Shown one piece after another: positions 23,414 to 36,478 of a stretch of DNA of 64,000 nucleotides (the first letter of the stretch is position 1; each line of letters begins with the position of its first letter). A model generated the notes under the pieces. That model did no database searches, was not told the origin of the DNA, and worked only from the letters and a program-made list of their open reading frames with translations. This DNA comes from Trileptium ribeirensis (taxonomy: Eukaryota > Nematoda > Enoplea > Enoplida > Thoracostomopsidae), in assembly GCA_030248225.1 (NCBI GenBank), contig JASANE010001655.1:1-64000 (forward strand), written 5' to 3'. The position numbers were made by a program, and so were the translations under genes.

Positions 23414-24269
23414 GTTCGGTACAAAAAAACTGGAGAAACAAATCATGCAATTCTCTTGTGTACGTGCACGTGTATGCTATGCTCTCATGTATGTGCTATA
23501 CTGTGTGCTACAACAACGCGCTACTGCACTTCTGCAAAAGTAGACCTATAAACTTGGGTTATGGTTCACCGCAAATTAATAGCTTGGCACTGCTTGACGT
23601 AAGAGTGACCTTGATTTTTGGTTGAAGAATATTAAACTTGGATCGCCGCTGCCGTTATGTTCAAGGCATTCAATTATGCTGGAGCGACAGTTTACAGTTG
23701 TTTTCCTTTATTTCAAAACTTCAGGTCAAGTTCGGCAAAAATGGGTACACCGCGGAAATTGTTATATAAATTGTTATATTTATGATCATGGTGATCCATC
23801 TGTCCCGATTTATCTATTTTCGCTCTTTTTTCTATTCAACACTACAACTTTTGGATTAATAATAATTCATATGTTTTTAATTTATTTATGTGTTCCTAGA
23901 GGTGCAGTACCTATTGCAACATATACTCACAAAGATGGCTAAAATTCGAAAGTGGCAAGCTCAAGCGCGTTTGGATTTTATCCGATTTAAAACAATTCAT
24001 AAAACAAAATTAAAACAATTCAATCGTTTTAATTTTGCCGAGTCCGACTGGAATTAACAATAATTTGGCGGCGAAAATGTCGTGCAAATTCGAGCTCTGG
24101 TAATATTTTCGGGGTACGAAATGTACCTTGAGTTTCAAATGTAACGTGATGTGCAGTCAAATATATAATATGATAAATACTTCAAATTAGTTAAGTGAAG
24201 ACGTTTCATCCAAACAACGTTTAGTATTTCATTTATAAATCCATTTCGAAACGACTATATTTAGCTCAA
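23414..24269. other. Non-coding AT-rich stretch
   Basis: A 106-codon frame at 23622-23942 has low-complexity hydrophobic composition (Phe/Leu/Ile) and no motif, so I do not call it. Nothing else seen. Confidence 0.3.
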
Positions 24270-24587
24270 ATGAACTCGTATTGTTTTGAGTTTAGGAATG
24301 GTCGTCTGTCGTCTCTATTTGACTCGCTTCAAATCAGTTTGAAATTATACAACTGCATACAGTGTGGCTTTAAATCGTGGTGCAACTTAGATTGGCACCC
24401 AGACCAGATACGGTCTGAAATTTGTAGTGGCACCCACATTGTATGTACATGTAAAACGAGTTATGGGCGGTTAATTGATAACAGTTGGTTAACACATAAC
24501 TTCAGGTTTGGATGCTGTTTGAGTTATAGTGACCTTGTTCTTTCGTTAAGAATACCGAAATTATTATGCGAACTTCGTGGTAAATAA
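24270..24587 (+). CDS. Unrecognised 105-codon open frame, Cys-rich
   Basis: The frame MNSYCFEFRNGRLSSLFDSL ... has nine Cys, including CIQCGFKSWC and HIVCTCK, which loosely suggest a metal-binding fold. I recognise no family and it has no splice or neighbour support. It may be chance. Confidence 0.15.
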   Translation: MNSYCFEFRNGRLSSLFDSLQISLKLYNCIQCGFKSWCNLDWHPDQIRSEICSGTHIVCTCKTSYGRLIDNSWLTHNFRFGCCLSYSDLVLSLRIPKLLCELRGK

Positions 24588-27188
24588 ACCAGTTTATGGG
24601 TTCAGGTCACATCGTACAGGAGCGGCACTTTTTGGTTTAGCGATACTACAGTCGTTTCGAGTAAAATTGTCTCACAGTGGGAATCCTTATATATTTATGA
24701 CACACATGACCTATCGACTCTAATAGTTTGATATCATGTTGGACATTTTAAATATTCAAAAGTTTTCAGTTTTGTTTCCATCGTTTTTGTCCGTGCGTCA
24801 TGGGCTTTTTCATCGTTACCCTTTCCACGCTGGGGTATGACCCACACTGTCGGCCATAAACATAAATATCCCCGGAAGACATCACCCTTGCACTTTGACA
24901 CCAAATTTACACACAACCATGTTGTTGCAACCCGAATACAGACCCTCTACGTTCTTGACCGCCAATTTGAGACACCATCTTATTTCGCACCAAAGCTCTG
25001 GCTCTAAATCCAGACCTGCATGTTAGTCGGGGGTTGGACTTTAGAATTTTAGAAAAACCGTTACCATGTTCGATCCCAAATGCACCAAAGATGGTATTTT
25101 TCATTTACTTATCAACAACTTCAAAACTTCTGGTTAGGGTGATCCAAGAAAAGGAATCGTGCAACGGCTTATTTGCTAAGAGCCTGGTGGTCCGGATTAG
25201 GTGTCAAAAACATAGTACTCTAGATTCGGTGGTTTTAGAACAGGGTCTGGTCTCCAGAGGCTAAAGAGAATGTTTTTGGTATCCTTTATGACTCATAACG
25301 TAAGTCATAATCCTTAAGAATAAGGTTGAAAACTACCGCGACGTATAGTGGACGAAAACATTGAAAAACTAATTACACTCTTTTGTAGAGTCCACTGTCG
25401 ACGAAAGATTATCATTTTAACTGCAAAACGTTTAGATTGTTCTGGCTAATTTCAGCAGCATTCTGTTTAGCTCATCGGCTGTTCGAATGGTAGATAAAAT
25501 TTGTGAAGGAAAAAATTATTTTCGGTAACTAAGCGCACCATTAGCAACCCAAAAAAAATTAATTTTTTGTACTATTTTGTCGCCGATGAGAGTATGTTGA
25601 GAGGATCTTAAATGCATAAATTTTTTTCTACACGACTATATACTATGTGCTCACAGTGGCGAGATCCCAACTACTCCTCGAAAATATTATATTATCTTTT
25701 ATAATGTAAATTATCTAAAACTCTAGTTTCTCGAAAACATGGCAATCAGGACGTAGATCGCTACATTTTTAGCCTAAAGTGGAATCAACAAGTACTTGAT
25801 GAGCAAAGAATTTGAAATTTAGTCATGAAAAGATTGGTTGTTCGGTCTCAGCATGCCAACAAGGTGTTTAGACCCAAAGGCTTTTATACCCTTGATGTAA
25901 TGCATCATTTACTATAAGATTGGTGCGCATGGTCCTAATTACGTCACGCGCTCAAATGGGCTAGCTACTAATGTCACGCATACAGTCCAGCTCGACTATT
26001 AAAATTTTGAATAGCCTAGCTAGGCTATGCATTTGTCATCGAGTATCGAGCCGAACTGTGCTTTTGTCACGAGGCGTTCAGCTGAGCTCTATAACTTAAG
26101 CGAGAGACTATTTAGTCCGCGAAAATTACGTTTTATTATACGTATCTAAATAATGCCCCAAAAGCAGCATATAGGCTAAAACGTTAATTGTATATATTAA
26201 AATAAATATATAGAATTAATGTGAAAATACTGTAGAACAAAATGCTATTACACTAAGCACAATAGTAAATAAAATTTCTCAATAGGCATTGAGGGTAAGT
26301 TGACAGAACGCAATTCAGTTGAACCTACGCTGTACAGTGCATTGTAATAGTCCAAAGAATGCCATCCCACCACATTGTACGGCAATACTTCTCACGCCTA
26401 AAGCCGCTCATGTACGCCTTGTGTAGATGGTACGGTGAAGAGCACGACATATTGCGGTGTGCACCTTGCGACGTGTTTTGTTGTGGGGATATTGTGCGCA
26501 GCATTTCAAGTACAAACGTTAAGCATACTTCAGCCATAATTTGTAAGCACCATCAAGTTGGATTTATGTGTTTTAATTAATTATGGGCACTACAGAATTA
26601 CACAAAATAAATATCATAAAAATCAGTTATCACATACGATACGTCAATTATGGAATGTGCGGTATCTAATAACATAGCGTCTAGAATACACGAGGAAGCT
26701 CAACACTCTGCCGTTTGTTGAATACTAAAGCTATATACTACATATTTTCACCTGGAATTCACCTGGCCGCACGGTTGTGGGGCCCTCAGTCCTGATCACT
26801 AAATTTATACAATTTAAACTATAATACATATAGTTGAATACTATATATTACACCCTGCATAATTTTAAACAAATATAAACAGTAAGTACAAAGAACTAAA
26901 ATGAGAAGTAGAAGTACGTTTGGTGTATATCCTAGATTTTTTTCTGGGCGAACTAAGTTATACTTCAGGATAATCTCATATAAATTGTTTATAGCATTGC
27001 AGAAATAATGCACTGTTGATGCCGCAGCTTAAAGATTTTAGCCGTGCAATCTTTTGTTGAATGATCAACTCTTTGCTGTTTAACGGCACCATGCCGATGT
27101 GTTTCATTCATCAGTATCTAAGCAACACCTAGCATGTATTACCTACGAAAACGTAATACTTCTCTGTCATGCCTGTAGACGCCTAAAC
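24588..27188. other. Intergenic sequence 3' of sulfotransferase-like gene A
   Basis: Short frames on both strands without motifs. It contains an 18-bp perfect palindrome (ATAGCCTAGCTAGGCTAT, 26011-26028) in a GC-mixed patch at about 25,910-26,110 that may be an old mobile-element remnant. Confidence 0.35.
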
Positions 27189-27636
27189 TTAAGCTCGTTG
27201 ACCCGGATAGTACTCTTCAAAGTACGATGGTTCCATCCTGCCACTGCTGAACATTGGAGGCATTCCAAGTGTCTTGCACCACAAGTCATACTTTTCACGC
27301 TGATATGAACTGATCGATTGGACAGGTTGATTCGCCAGTATAAGTCTACTGAGAGGAGTTCCGTCTTGACTATCGTGGGAAAAGCATATTTTGGCATTTT
27401 TAACGTAAGATTTTATATTTTCTGGCGTTATTCCACGTATATCACACCAAATAAACTGGAATAAGTTTTGCAAGATGATGTCGGGATGGCTCAAGAGCTG
27501 CTCGTAATTTACTAAGTGAACCGGAATTCCCATTCGAATGTCGACTGACGTAACAAAGACTGGTGCAATAATGTAATAAGACACAAAATCTGACAAACAG
27601 CATGGCCGAAATAAGTGAAAGAATGTGGGAAACCAT
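27189..27636 (-). CDS. Sulfotransferase-like gene A, last exon
   Basis: The acceptor attaatttcag is followed by one base and 148 codons plus TAA. With the previous exon (ending CT) the frame reads LWFPTFFHLF, CCLSDFVSYYIIAPVFVTS, HLVNYEQLLSHPDIILQNLF, DSQDGTPLSRLILANQPVQ and REKYDLWCKTLGMPPMF. It aligns end to end with the last exon of gene B (59699-60122): CLSDF, YY.IAP, VNYE.ll..P..IL, DSQ.GTP.S and W C. The YE..L..P....... L segment is the usual C-terminal helix region of PAPS-dependent sulfotransferases. The first ATG at 27596 is internal and should not be taken as the start. Confidence 0.72.
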
Positions 27637-29716
27637 CTGAAATTAATACAATAATCTTACGATATAGATAACAAAATAAAACTTTACTTAATCGTAATTT
27701 AGACAACAGCTCGATTAACCCTTTCGTTCGTATATTTATACATTTATCGCACCGTACCTTTCGCGGCGGGTTAATCACCGAGTTTGTCGTTCGGCGAGCG
27801 TTGTTGTTCGTTAAGAGAGCTTTGATGTAAGAAGGATATGGTTAAAATTGTTTTACATAAAAGAATGCTTGGGTGACAAAATAAACCAATAAAGACGGTA
27901 TTATTCTTATTTTTAATTAAACTGTGACCGCATCACAAAGTGAAATGCAAATTTCACAGAACAGTAAAGTGCATGCAGAAACTCTGCATTAGTTTCCAAC
28001 AACCGTGGAGAAAATCTATTCTGCCAGGTTGTTTAATAGTTTAGTTTCTAATAGGAAGCTATTAAAAATTATTGTCTCAAAGGTTTAAACTTCTTGAAGC
28101 TACAATTTATATAAACAATAGCTAAGTAGAGACCAGATTAAACGAAAATAGAATTCAAACAACTCATAATTAGAAGAGCGAGCGGAAACTAATCCCTGGC
28201 TTCAAATTAATAGCTAATTTACACTCTGAGCGGAGTACAATAATTCCCTTATTGCTGTATTCTATCGCACAGTGATTTCGTGACCCCAGTTGTTAATTAC
28301 CACTCTTAGCTGCACATTGCCCACATATAATAATGTTTAGAACATATCTTACTGGATTATTGTTGGCAGTGATCTCACTGGATTTTTGTCGTTGTCAAAT
28401 TGATATTATTTATACGCAGAAATAACAAACGAACGGCGCTTAACTAAGCTGGACACTTAGTTATTACGTACCCGAGCTGCTATTAACAGTTACATTGTCG
28501 TTTCAATAATGCGTGATAGAAATGGCCAAATGTGACATCTACAAAAATGTTGCTAGCCTAACAACATCTGCCGCTTTAATATTTGTTGGACTCAATCTCA
28601 TTATTCCTTATATTAATGTCGTTTTAACTAACAATCGTTTTCTTCACGCATTACCCTCGGAAATATCACTTGAGTCTCAATCCGCTGTGCAATAAAATTG
28701 ACTCCAGTCGGCCTGCAGCTGGGGGCAACGCTCAATCGGGTCGACTTGCCGCACTTTTCAGCAGTAAGAGCGAAACTAAGACTATATTTTTATAGCAAGA
28801 ATTGCCAATAAACCATTGAAGAAAAATCTAAATCTAAAATCAAAAATTTTTTCACAAATAAAATTGACGTTTCATTCAGGTTTACTGTGGAATTTTTTGC
28901 TATAGCGCAGAAAAATTTCAACCTAATTCAATGCACGACTTTGCCACTAAATACCTGCTGAATCCTACATAACCAAAGAAACTAGGAAAAAAGTTTTAAG
29001 CAGATACAGTACAAAACGCTTCAGAGGCACCTCGTTTTTAAGCTTTCTAAATTATAAGTGAGTAATAAGAATAAAATCATAAAGGGGTAAAATTCTTGGC
29101 GATTTAGTAGAATTTTTTATGGTATGTAACATTTAGGCATCATGCTCATTCTCTGAATAAAACGCATCTTTGATAAAACACATGTTTAAGTATAAATTTA
29201 GGATTTGAATTTCGTAAGTATACTTATATTTTCTCATAACGCCACTGCGAGGATCATTTTTTGTTGCCATATATATTGTTGATATTAATCCTGGTTCCGC
29301 TGGCTCCAGCTCCATGGCTAGAACTTGGGTTATATGAGTGAAAGCGAATTACGCAAGCCACTCAGCTATCTAGGAGTTGTTGCACGGTTCCCTAGACACC
29401 TCGGAAAGCAAACGGATTACGCATGAGTAAATAGATATTATACGACAAACTCAGTTAACATAACAGTTCACGATATTGATGTCTTCATTTGCGGGCTGTG
29501 GGCGTTAAATGGTCAAGTAATGCACAAATAGTATTGATATAACTTAAATATCTACTTTCTCGAAGGCATAAATATATAAATATCTTGTATTTTTGAGCCA
29601 AAATATTAAAATGACAAATTAATCTCTTGTTTCTATACAATCTAGTAATTAAATTATCTCTTGTTTCATACAATGTAGCAATGTCATAGCTGATTTTATT
29701 TAAAATTCAGAGCACA

Positions 29717-29954
29717 TATGGCATAGGTGTCGATAGGGGAACGTAGTAGAGTTACCTCCTAAGGGCCGCACCCCCTCTCAAGCTATATTTACTCAAACCC
29801 TGAAGGTTACGTATTCCCCTAGGAAGATTTTAGCAAAACTTCGGGTAAAATTGACAAAAATGTACTAGGTCCCTGGAGGAGGGGGATGCTACAGCCTAAG
29901 GACTCCCCGACCATCTACCCCCTAAGCTGACTGATATTCGACACCTATGGCATA
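29717..29954. mobile_element. 220-bp MITE with 9-bp target duplication
   Basis: TATGGCATA at 29717-29725 and again at 29946-29954 flanks an element that starts GGTGTCGA (29726) and ends TCGACACC (29945). The interior has C-rich arms around an A-rich core (TTTTAGCAAAACTTCGGG). A duplication of 9 bp fits Mutator- or Merlin-type insertion; the short TIR does not decide between them. Confidence 0.68.
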
Positions 29955-31320
29955 TGGGTGTATGTAGCATGGCTAAAACTACGTAACATTTGGAATTACC
30001 TATAAAGCTTCAAGTACTTAGTTGATTTAGTTTAAATTTATGTAGCAACAGAAATGGTTACGTCATCTTAAGCAAAATATCGCTGCGCAAACATTTTGTT
30101 CAGAGGAATTTATAACATTGATACAATATATGAAGCATTACGTGAAAAGTTGATACGCATACTGTACCATTTTCCCGAAATGTTGCTCATTTTATGCAGC
30201 TGTTTTTCCTAGAATCAACATAGTTTCTGTTGCATTTTTTATTTGTGCTATGATATGCAGTGACTTAACACATTATTTGTAAGCGGACACTACATCGTAA
30301 AGCCGGTTGCCAGAAGCTTTTGACTCTTGCACATTCCTATAAAATGAATCTGCCTTGCAAATGTGTCTTCAAAACAACCAAGGTTGGCTTTAAAAGATTT
30401 TAGCCTATAGAAGCAAAACATACCAACTAAAATCTATTACATTTGTCCTTAACCCTTTAGTGCATAATATGACAACCAACGTGCATCGCCAAGTCACAAG
30501 CTAATCTAGTTGGTCGTGCAGTGTGCGTTTTCGCGCCGCGTTGTTATTCGATCTCTTTGCGAGGCTACTACGATACCGGGCAGCAGCGTAGTGTGCAGTG
30601 TGCATAGATAAACAATTCAGGCTCAGTCCGCCGCTGCGACAAGAGATTTTTCAAAATTGTACAAAACAGACAGTGGCGTCCGCAGCTCAGGTTTAACCAA
30701 AATTTGTACTATAGTTTGATTAACTCCTTAATGGATAAAGAGACACATCTGTCACAGCGTACGCTGCGAAGCTATATACTAACCGAGCTTGCAGTGCAAT
30801 ATGCATTTGCGTGGTCACACATGAGAAATTTTTTAAGAAGCAGAGCAACATATGCTAAATAGCGCTGCGGCTAGAGAACAAGGCTAGAAACGAAACGATT
30901 TCGGTTCAGTCCGTTGATGCGGAAATGTTGATTCCAAATTGCACGAAATACGGAGCAACATTAACTTCTCTAAAACGTGTTCACATATATAATCTGATCA
31001 ACTGCAGAATTCTAAGCTTAAAATACGTCAGCTGCGTATCTGTCAACGTCCGCTACAAATGTTCACAACTAGTAAGCATAACTAGTTTATATACGTTACA
31101 TGATACAACAGTTCTGATTTATCCTGACCCAAATTTAGTGAAATAACTTAGTAGAAACTTCACAAACGATTACTTTGATTGTTAAGTAGAATTGGTCAGA
31201 ATGTCGCTAAAAACCTCGAGAAACAACGTATTTGATCAAGCATGTTTTCAAATTGACGAACTAAATTTGGTTCGTTTGTTACATAGCTTTCGCTCGCCTA
31301 AACTGTTTCTAGCCTAACTT

Positions 31321-31820
31321 ATGCGGCGTTCGCGTTATAATGTCCCGCTATTTCAAACTTTTGTCCCACTGTAGCCGCAACCCTATCGTATAGACAGTGA
31401 GAGCCATTCCCATACCGTAAATCAATTTAGGAAGATGTACGACACACCCATAGCTACTATATCTTTTGTTTACTGTGTCGTACACACCCTTAGCTAACAA
31501 TTTGGCGCGAATTCTTAACTGTACCTGACATCGTCTGTAGCTAATGCGGTGTATTAGCTAACTGTGCTGTGTAGTTTTTAAATATCTCGATATTTTTACC
31601 AAGATCATATGAATGTTGACGAGATAATGCCGCACACCGTCAATAAAACTGTAAACAAGAAACGGTGTGCTTGACACCATCGAGAAGTGGCAATACCCCT
31701 AGTTTGCTACCCTTGAAAAAATATGTAAAATCATGGGCGTGTCTAAGACACCCTGTTGGCGACACTGTGTTGTATATATTAGTTCCAAACGTTGCGGACA
31801 TTGTAACGTGAACGCCGCAT
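31321..31820. mobile_element. 500-bp TIR element in intron 3 of gene A
   Basis: Left end ATGCGGCGTTCGCGTTATAA; right end, read inverted, ATGCGGCGTTCACGTTACAA. The match continues about 25 bp with few differences. The interior carries GACACACCC/GTGTCG words and no coding frame. A relative with the same left end lies in the corresponding intron of gene B (60358). Target duplication is unclear. Confidence 0.66.
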
Positions 31821-31949
31821 TTTATTCACATTAAGTACCAGCACAGTTGGTTTATTTTATGTTGCGTTCCTATGAGCGTGCTGATCTTGAAACGTGACAC
31901 CTTAAAAGCATTCACACTTCACCAATAGTTATATTATGTGTAAGACATA

Positions 31950-32290
31950 GGTATCAACAAGGGGGTAGAGAGTTACCCGTAAGCCAAATCCACACCCCGG
32001 GCCGCCGGCTGCCGCCACTCGCCGAACGTGTGCGGATAACTTTAGCAAAAGCAGGAAAACAGGCTGGAAATTTTAAAAAATTGGTAAAATGGGCAAAAAG
32101 GAAAGAAAACTAAAAAAATTATACAAAATCGCAAAAATTGATACAATTTTAGCAAAAATTTCGGAAAAACTTTGAGTTTATAGAAATTCCAAAAATTTAC
32201 CCTCCTAACCTACCCACTCCCACATAACCCACACCGCATAGACTACAACTCGACCCCGTAAGCCGACGGGCTTTCGATACCAATGATGTA
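31950..32290. mobile_element. GC-rich-arm, A-rich-core repeat
   Basis: Begins GGTATCAACAAGGGGG and ends CTTTCGATACC, an imperfect inverted repeat. The middle is full of GGCAAAAA/GGAAAAAC words. It resembles the elements at 7018, 29726, 41300, 44412 and 46155. Boundaries are approximate. Confidence 0.45.
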
Positions 32291-32376
32291 AGGCACGAGT
32301 AAATCCTAAATTTATCCTAAATTTTAAATATATACTGAAATAAAATTGAAACGTATTTAAAAAATCCAGGTCTTAC

Positions 32377-32523
32377 AGTCGTGGAATAATGTTTGGCATA
32401 ATTAGCATCCGTAAATTGTTCACTGCATAGCAATAGCGCATTCGTGTATTTCGAATAAATCTGTGCGCGGCAACAGCTGTAACCAATGTACGTTCCAGTG
32501 ATGACATCGTTTTATCGATATTG
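32377..32523 (-). CDS. Sulfotransferase-like gene A, 3'-phosphate-binding exon
   Basis: A 147-bp exon between acceptor ttcattttcag and donor GTAAGA. It begins with one base completing a Ser codon from the previous exon, so the junction reads YRR-S-NIDKTMSSLERTL. Arg followed by Ser about nine residues later is the 3'-phosphate-binding signature of sulfotransferases. MRYCY and MPNIIPR follow. It contains no usable ATG frame, so it was found from its match to the gene B exon at 61533-61679, which is also exactly 147 bp and in the same phases. It ends with two bases (CT) that pair with the last exon. Confidence 0.75.
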
Positions 32524-32576
32524 CTGAAAATGAAAATTTAGGCGAATGTTACGACTATAGTATCCCAATAATTTGG

Positions 32577-33360
32577 TTCGAAGATGTTCTTAGGTGTCTT
32601 GCCCACGAAACATGGTTCAATGAAGCGATTAAAGCAACTGTAGCTGTAGTTGCTGTAGTTAAATTTATATCAGATACAGATAGCAGAATTGTGATCTGTT
32701 TCCCTATCACCTGGTGAATACAAGCAGATCAATAAAATAAATCATGCCGAAACGGATTCTAAATTATTCTGTTTCAACACAGAAAAAAATTTTTTGGGAC
32801 ATTGTTTGGTGCTTTAGGTAACAAATGTCGCCCAACAGATTTTGGCCAGTGGTTTTCTTAATCAACAATGTCTTTTAGATGAATGTTTGAAAACCGCTTT
32901 TATAGAAACTACAAATGTGCACTCAGTATTTGAAGAGTGAGCTCAACAGCGAAATCTTTTGCTAAGCTACAACAGCAGATGCCAATATATTCGGTATTAT
33001 TTGCAGATATTTTACCTAGTGCTGAAGTCATTTCCTCATTAAAATATCCTAGCATTACGCCAGGACCCATATTTTATATCAGAAATCAAGGTAACAGTTT
33101 GGATGAAATCTTCGGATGAATGGTTTAGAAAACTTGAAAAACATGGAAACGTTTACCGAGGAGAACATGCCTTGCTACTCCGTTGGATATGTTTCATAAG
33201 GAAAGAGAAAATGGAAATGCGATCTATAAAGACCGTGGGGAAATTACCAGTAATTAAATGTTTAATGCGATTTCTGATGGGGAGCCCTGCCAAATATAAC
33301 ATAGCAGACATCACGAATGTTCTAATTGGGCGTGCCGTTACACCTCTCACCTCAGACTAG
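32577..33360 (+). pseudogene. Unrecognised coding remnant with frameshifts
   Basis: Several plus-strand segments read like protein but in different frames: FEDVLRCLAHETWFNEAIKA near the start, WFRKLEKHGNVYRGEHALLL near 33,122, then ENGNAIYKDRGEITSN in a second frame near 33,210, then AKYNIADITNVLIGRAVTPL back in the first. At least two shifts and several stops break it. The family is not recognised; a mobile-element protein is one possibility. It lies antisense in intron 2 of gene A. Confidence 0.35.
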
Positions 33361-34899
33361 ATACCACTTTTTGTCAAATCCATATAGCTGTGCAAGACCA
33401 ATCACTAATGCATTTAGTCTCTTTCTTCATATTTGAATGCCCCTTAGCGTCTTAAACGTAGCGTAGGGTTTTTCGCGCCTGCTAGATGCCGTATATCAAG
33501 CTCTTCCATTTCTTTTGGCCTACATATAATGTAACAGCCCAAGTTTTTCTTCAATTCTACAAGTATTCAGGATGGGACAAAAAGGGAGAGCTTAACCGTG
33601 GAGGGCGATCGGATAACGGTGGAACGTGATCCAGAGACCGATTAGTACATATATAACTGTTGTAGTGAAGTAAAATCACCTAGTTATTTGGTATGTACGG
33701 TCACGCTCCACAAGCTTGAGATGCACCTCGCACCACAACAGAAAGTTGGTCAACCCAAATGGCAGGTATCCGCTCTACCCTAAAACCATAACATGTGTAT
33801 TATAATCAAGTGTTATCATGACCCCGTGATTAGTATAAACAACGTGTGCACACTCGGATGGGCCGTATACAGGGTACAGACTATTGCATGAATGATCTCG
33901 GTGCCCTAAAGTTTATCCCAGTGTGCATCCCTATCAATTATATTATACCTGTTACATTACATTATATGTTGTGCCATTTGTGCCAGGACAGGCCAGGAGC
34001 CTGCGCAAATTTTTCATAGAACTCGAGTTGTGCTTTTGAAACATTTCTTTCGGGAAGGCCGGTCCTGACGCACAGGATTAGAGGTATATGTGTGTGAAGG
34101 TAGTTAACGCAATGTATTGCGAACGGTGAATTGAAGACGGAGAGGATCCAACACAATTGTTGGGCATCTTCGTTTTCCTAAGCACAATTGGAAATATATA
34201 AGTTTCGGATTTTTCCTACAAATGATGAAAAATGGGGCAATATCAATGTCATTAGGATCCTTCAAGCATCAAAATTACGTATTTGGACTCACCCAGCCCT
34301 TACCCATAAGTACGTAGGATACCCTTTTAGTGTTCAAAGATTCATTTTTATAACGCCCAAAGGACAACAAAATCAATTAAAACTCTCCAATTTTTGAGGC
34401 TCCACACGTTCATGGATCCTATGCTGCCTATTCTGTCGCGAACCGGGGGCCGCACACCCCCACAAGTGATTGCACAGACCGTCTTAACTCACTCGGAAAG
34501 CTAAAATGTCCTACTCCGAGCATCTAAAATGGCCTCTAACCGACTAACTATTAAGGCTATCACTAAACTTTAACTTTTTAGTAACCGACCTGCCAGGGCA
34601 TGGATCTGATTCCGCTCCCGGCCGTCTGCTACTTTTCTTTAGCCTAAAATCGGCAAAAACGCGCCGATATCCTTAATTGAATCAAGCGCCCTGAGCGCTG
34701 ATATATTTTCCTCTTCGGAAAACCTCGCGCCGACCAGCGCGAGGTTTGTTGTTTTCTCGTCGTCTGTACATCGCCGCTGACATCAAGGGCTCCGCTCGTA
34801 GTCGTCTGCTTATCAGTAGTGTTATATATATTTACATTACAGACAATTTTAAAATTTTGCTGTTTTATCTTTTGGGGACAAGCTGGCAACCAAAGCGAT

Positions 34900-35230
34900 G
34901 AGAAAGCAAGGGGGTTGGATGAGAGTATAAAAGAGCTGAGCCTCAAGAAGCGTGGGATCCAGTCGAGGCCGAACTCGATAGTTTGCTGACGTTTGTTTTG
35001 GTGGTTGTCGCCATTTCGTAGAAAGGTTTTTGTTTTCTTGCTCGTTCTGTGTTGACGTTTTCTTTTCTTTTCGTTTGCACTGTTCCAAAAGGGCTTTTCG
35101 CCGGATAAACTCGGTGGACGGTCCTTCCTGGTGATTTTCTAGATTTCTGATTTTACTAGTATAAGAACGGCTCTTGCGGGTGATGAAGCGTCTGGTGGAT
35201 GCTCCGGGCGCCGGTAAGCGTAGGCGTCCA
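34900..35230 (+). promoter_or_regulatory. TATA-box promoter-like segment before a short basic frame
   Basis: GAGAGTATAAAAGAGCTGAG (TATAAAAG at 34926) sits in GC-richer DNA. At 35181 an ATG opens MKRLVDAPGAGKRRRPEN ..., a basic 46-codon frame with a GTAAGC inside it. This could be the 5' end of an old LTR element or a gene inside the intron. No second copy that would prove an LTR was seen. Confidence 0.25.
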
Positions 35231-36478
35231 GAAAATTTAAGTAGTCACGATCGTACGTCTAAAATTATTTCCAACCTAAACCTACACTGGTTAACCACTC
35301 ATCGGGTCACAATTTCATTGTAAGACTCGGTGGGTGAAGACTCAAAGCAAGTGATGTTAATATGCTCAGGAGACACAATTGAGAAGAGCAGAGGGGCAAG
35401 GTTACAGGGACATGGGATGGGAAAGCTTGTCGGAGAATCGATGTTGACCTGGAGACAGGCGCGATCATTACCAGCAGTTCAGTTTGCATTAGAAAATTGC
35501 CAGGGAGGCCAATCCAAAATTTAGAGGGTTGCCCCGTGAGACTTCTGTTAATTTAGTACCTGACCACCATAATTTAAAGAAGGGTTCTTCCACGCCGTGC
35601 AGACACGGTGGGGGACCCCGTCGATTTTTGAATAACCCATTTAGGGCCTCCGCGATTCGAGCGGGCACCTCAGACCGCTATAGAAACACGGACAGCCAAC
35701 TCCGTTTTTAATTTTTCTTCATCGGCTCCGCTGGGGAATGGCAAGTATTTTGGACCGCTAAAAGAGATTCAACATGCATCGTAGGTCAGTGAGGCGCCGG
35801 TGGCTCCTGGTCGAACAAGCAAATAACGTGCGAATCGAAGCATGGGAGACTCATAGGAACCACAGACATTAGGCCAAAGACATATGAGAGAGATTAGGCT
35901 AGGCAACAGAGAGAGAATCCGATGGAGCTACCCCAAAGTTCGAGTTCATGCCCTTGTGAGTTTTTCCGTCGATTAAATAGGATCCCACATACAAAACTTG
36001 AGCGTGTGCTCTAACGCCGCGCAGATATGGCATGGAGTCTCATCAACTTTTGGCGAGATAATAACTTTTGTTGGGTGCACGCGGACATTCCGATGCGGAA
36101 TGACGTGTCATAACCCTTCAAATGTTATCCTCTCCCTTCAGCTCCCTGTTTGTGCAGACACGGCAGGGGTCCTCTTCGGAATCATGTTAACGTTGGAAAG
36201 TAAGGAAGGCAGGTAACGTCGTCCTGTATCCAGGAGACGCGGCATTGGCTTCCCGGTTTCTGTAGCTCCATTAGCCCCATCTAGTCTCGGTGCGCCACAT
36301 TTTCCTCTTACTAAATGACTATCTAGTTGGTAGTCGCACACCTCTGGACAGGTCTGTCGCAGGTGACTCCGGGCTCGGTAAAACACGGGTAAGTACAACC
36401 TTGAATGGCGAATGAATACACAAGTATTGTCTACAGAAAGGGAAAGCACTTACCAGTGGACATTTGGGTCGTTGTTTT

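Larger units (their letters stand above)
27637..32376 (-). other. Intron 3 of gene A, 4.74 kb
   Basis: Runs from the donor GTAAGA (32376) to tttcag (27637). It holds two inverted-repeat elements (29726-29945 and 31321-31820), a GC-rich repeat (about 31950-32290) and otherwise AT-rich sequence with short, motif-free frames. Confidence 0.55.
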
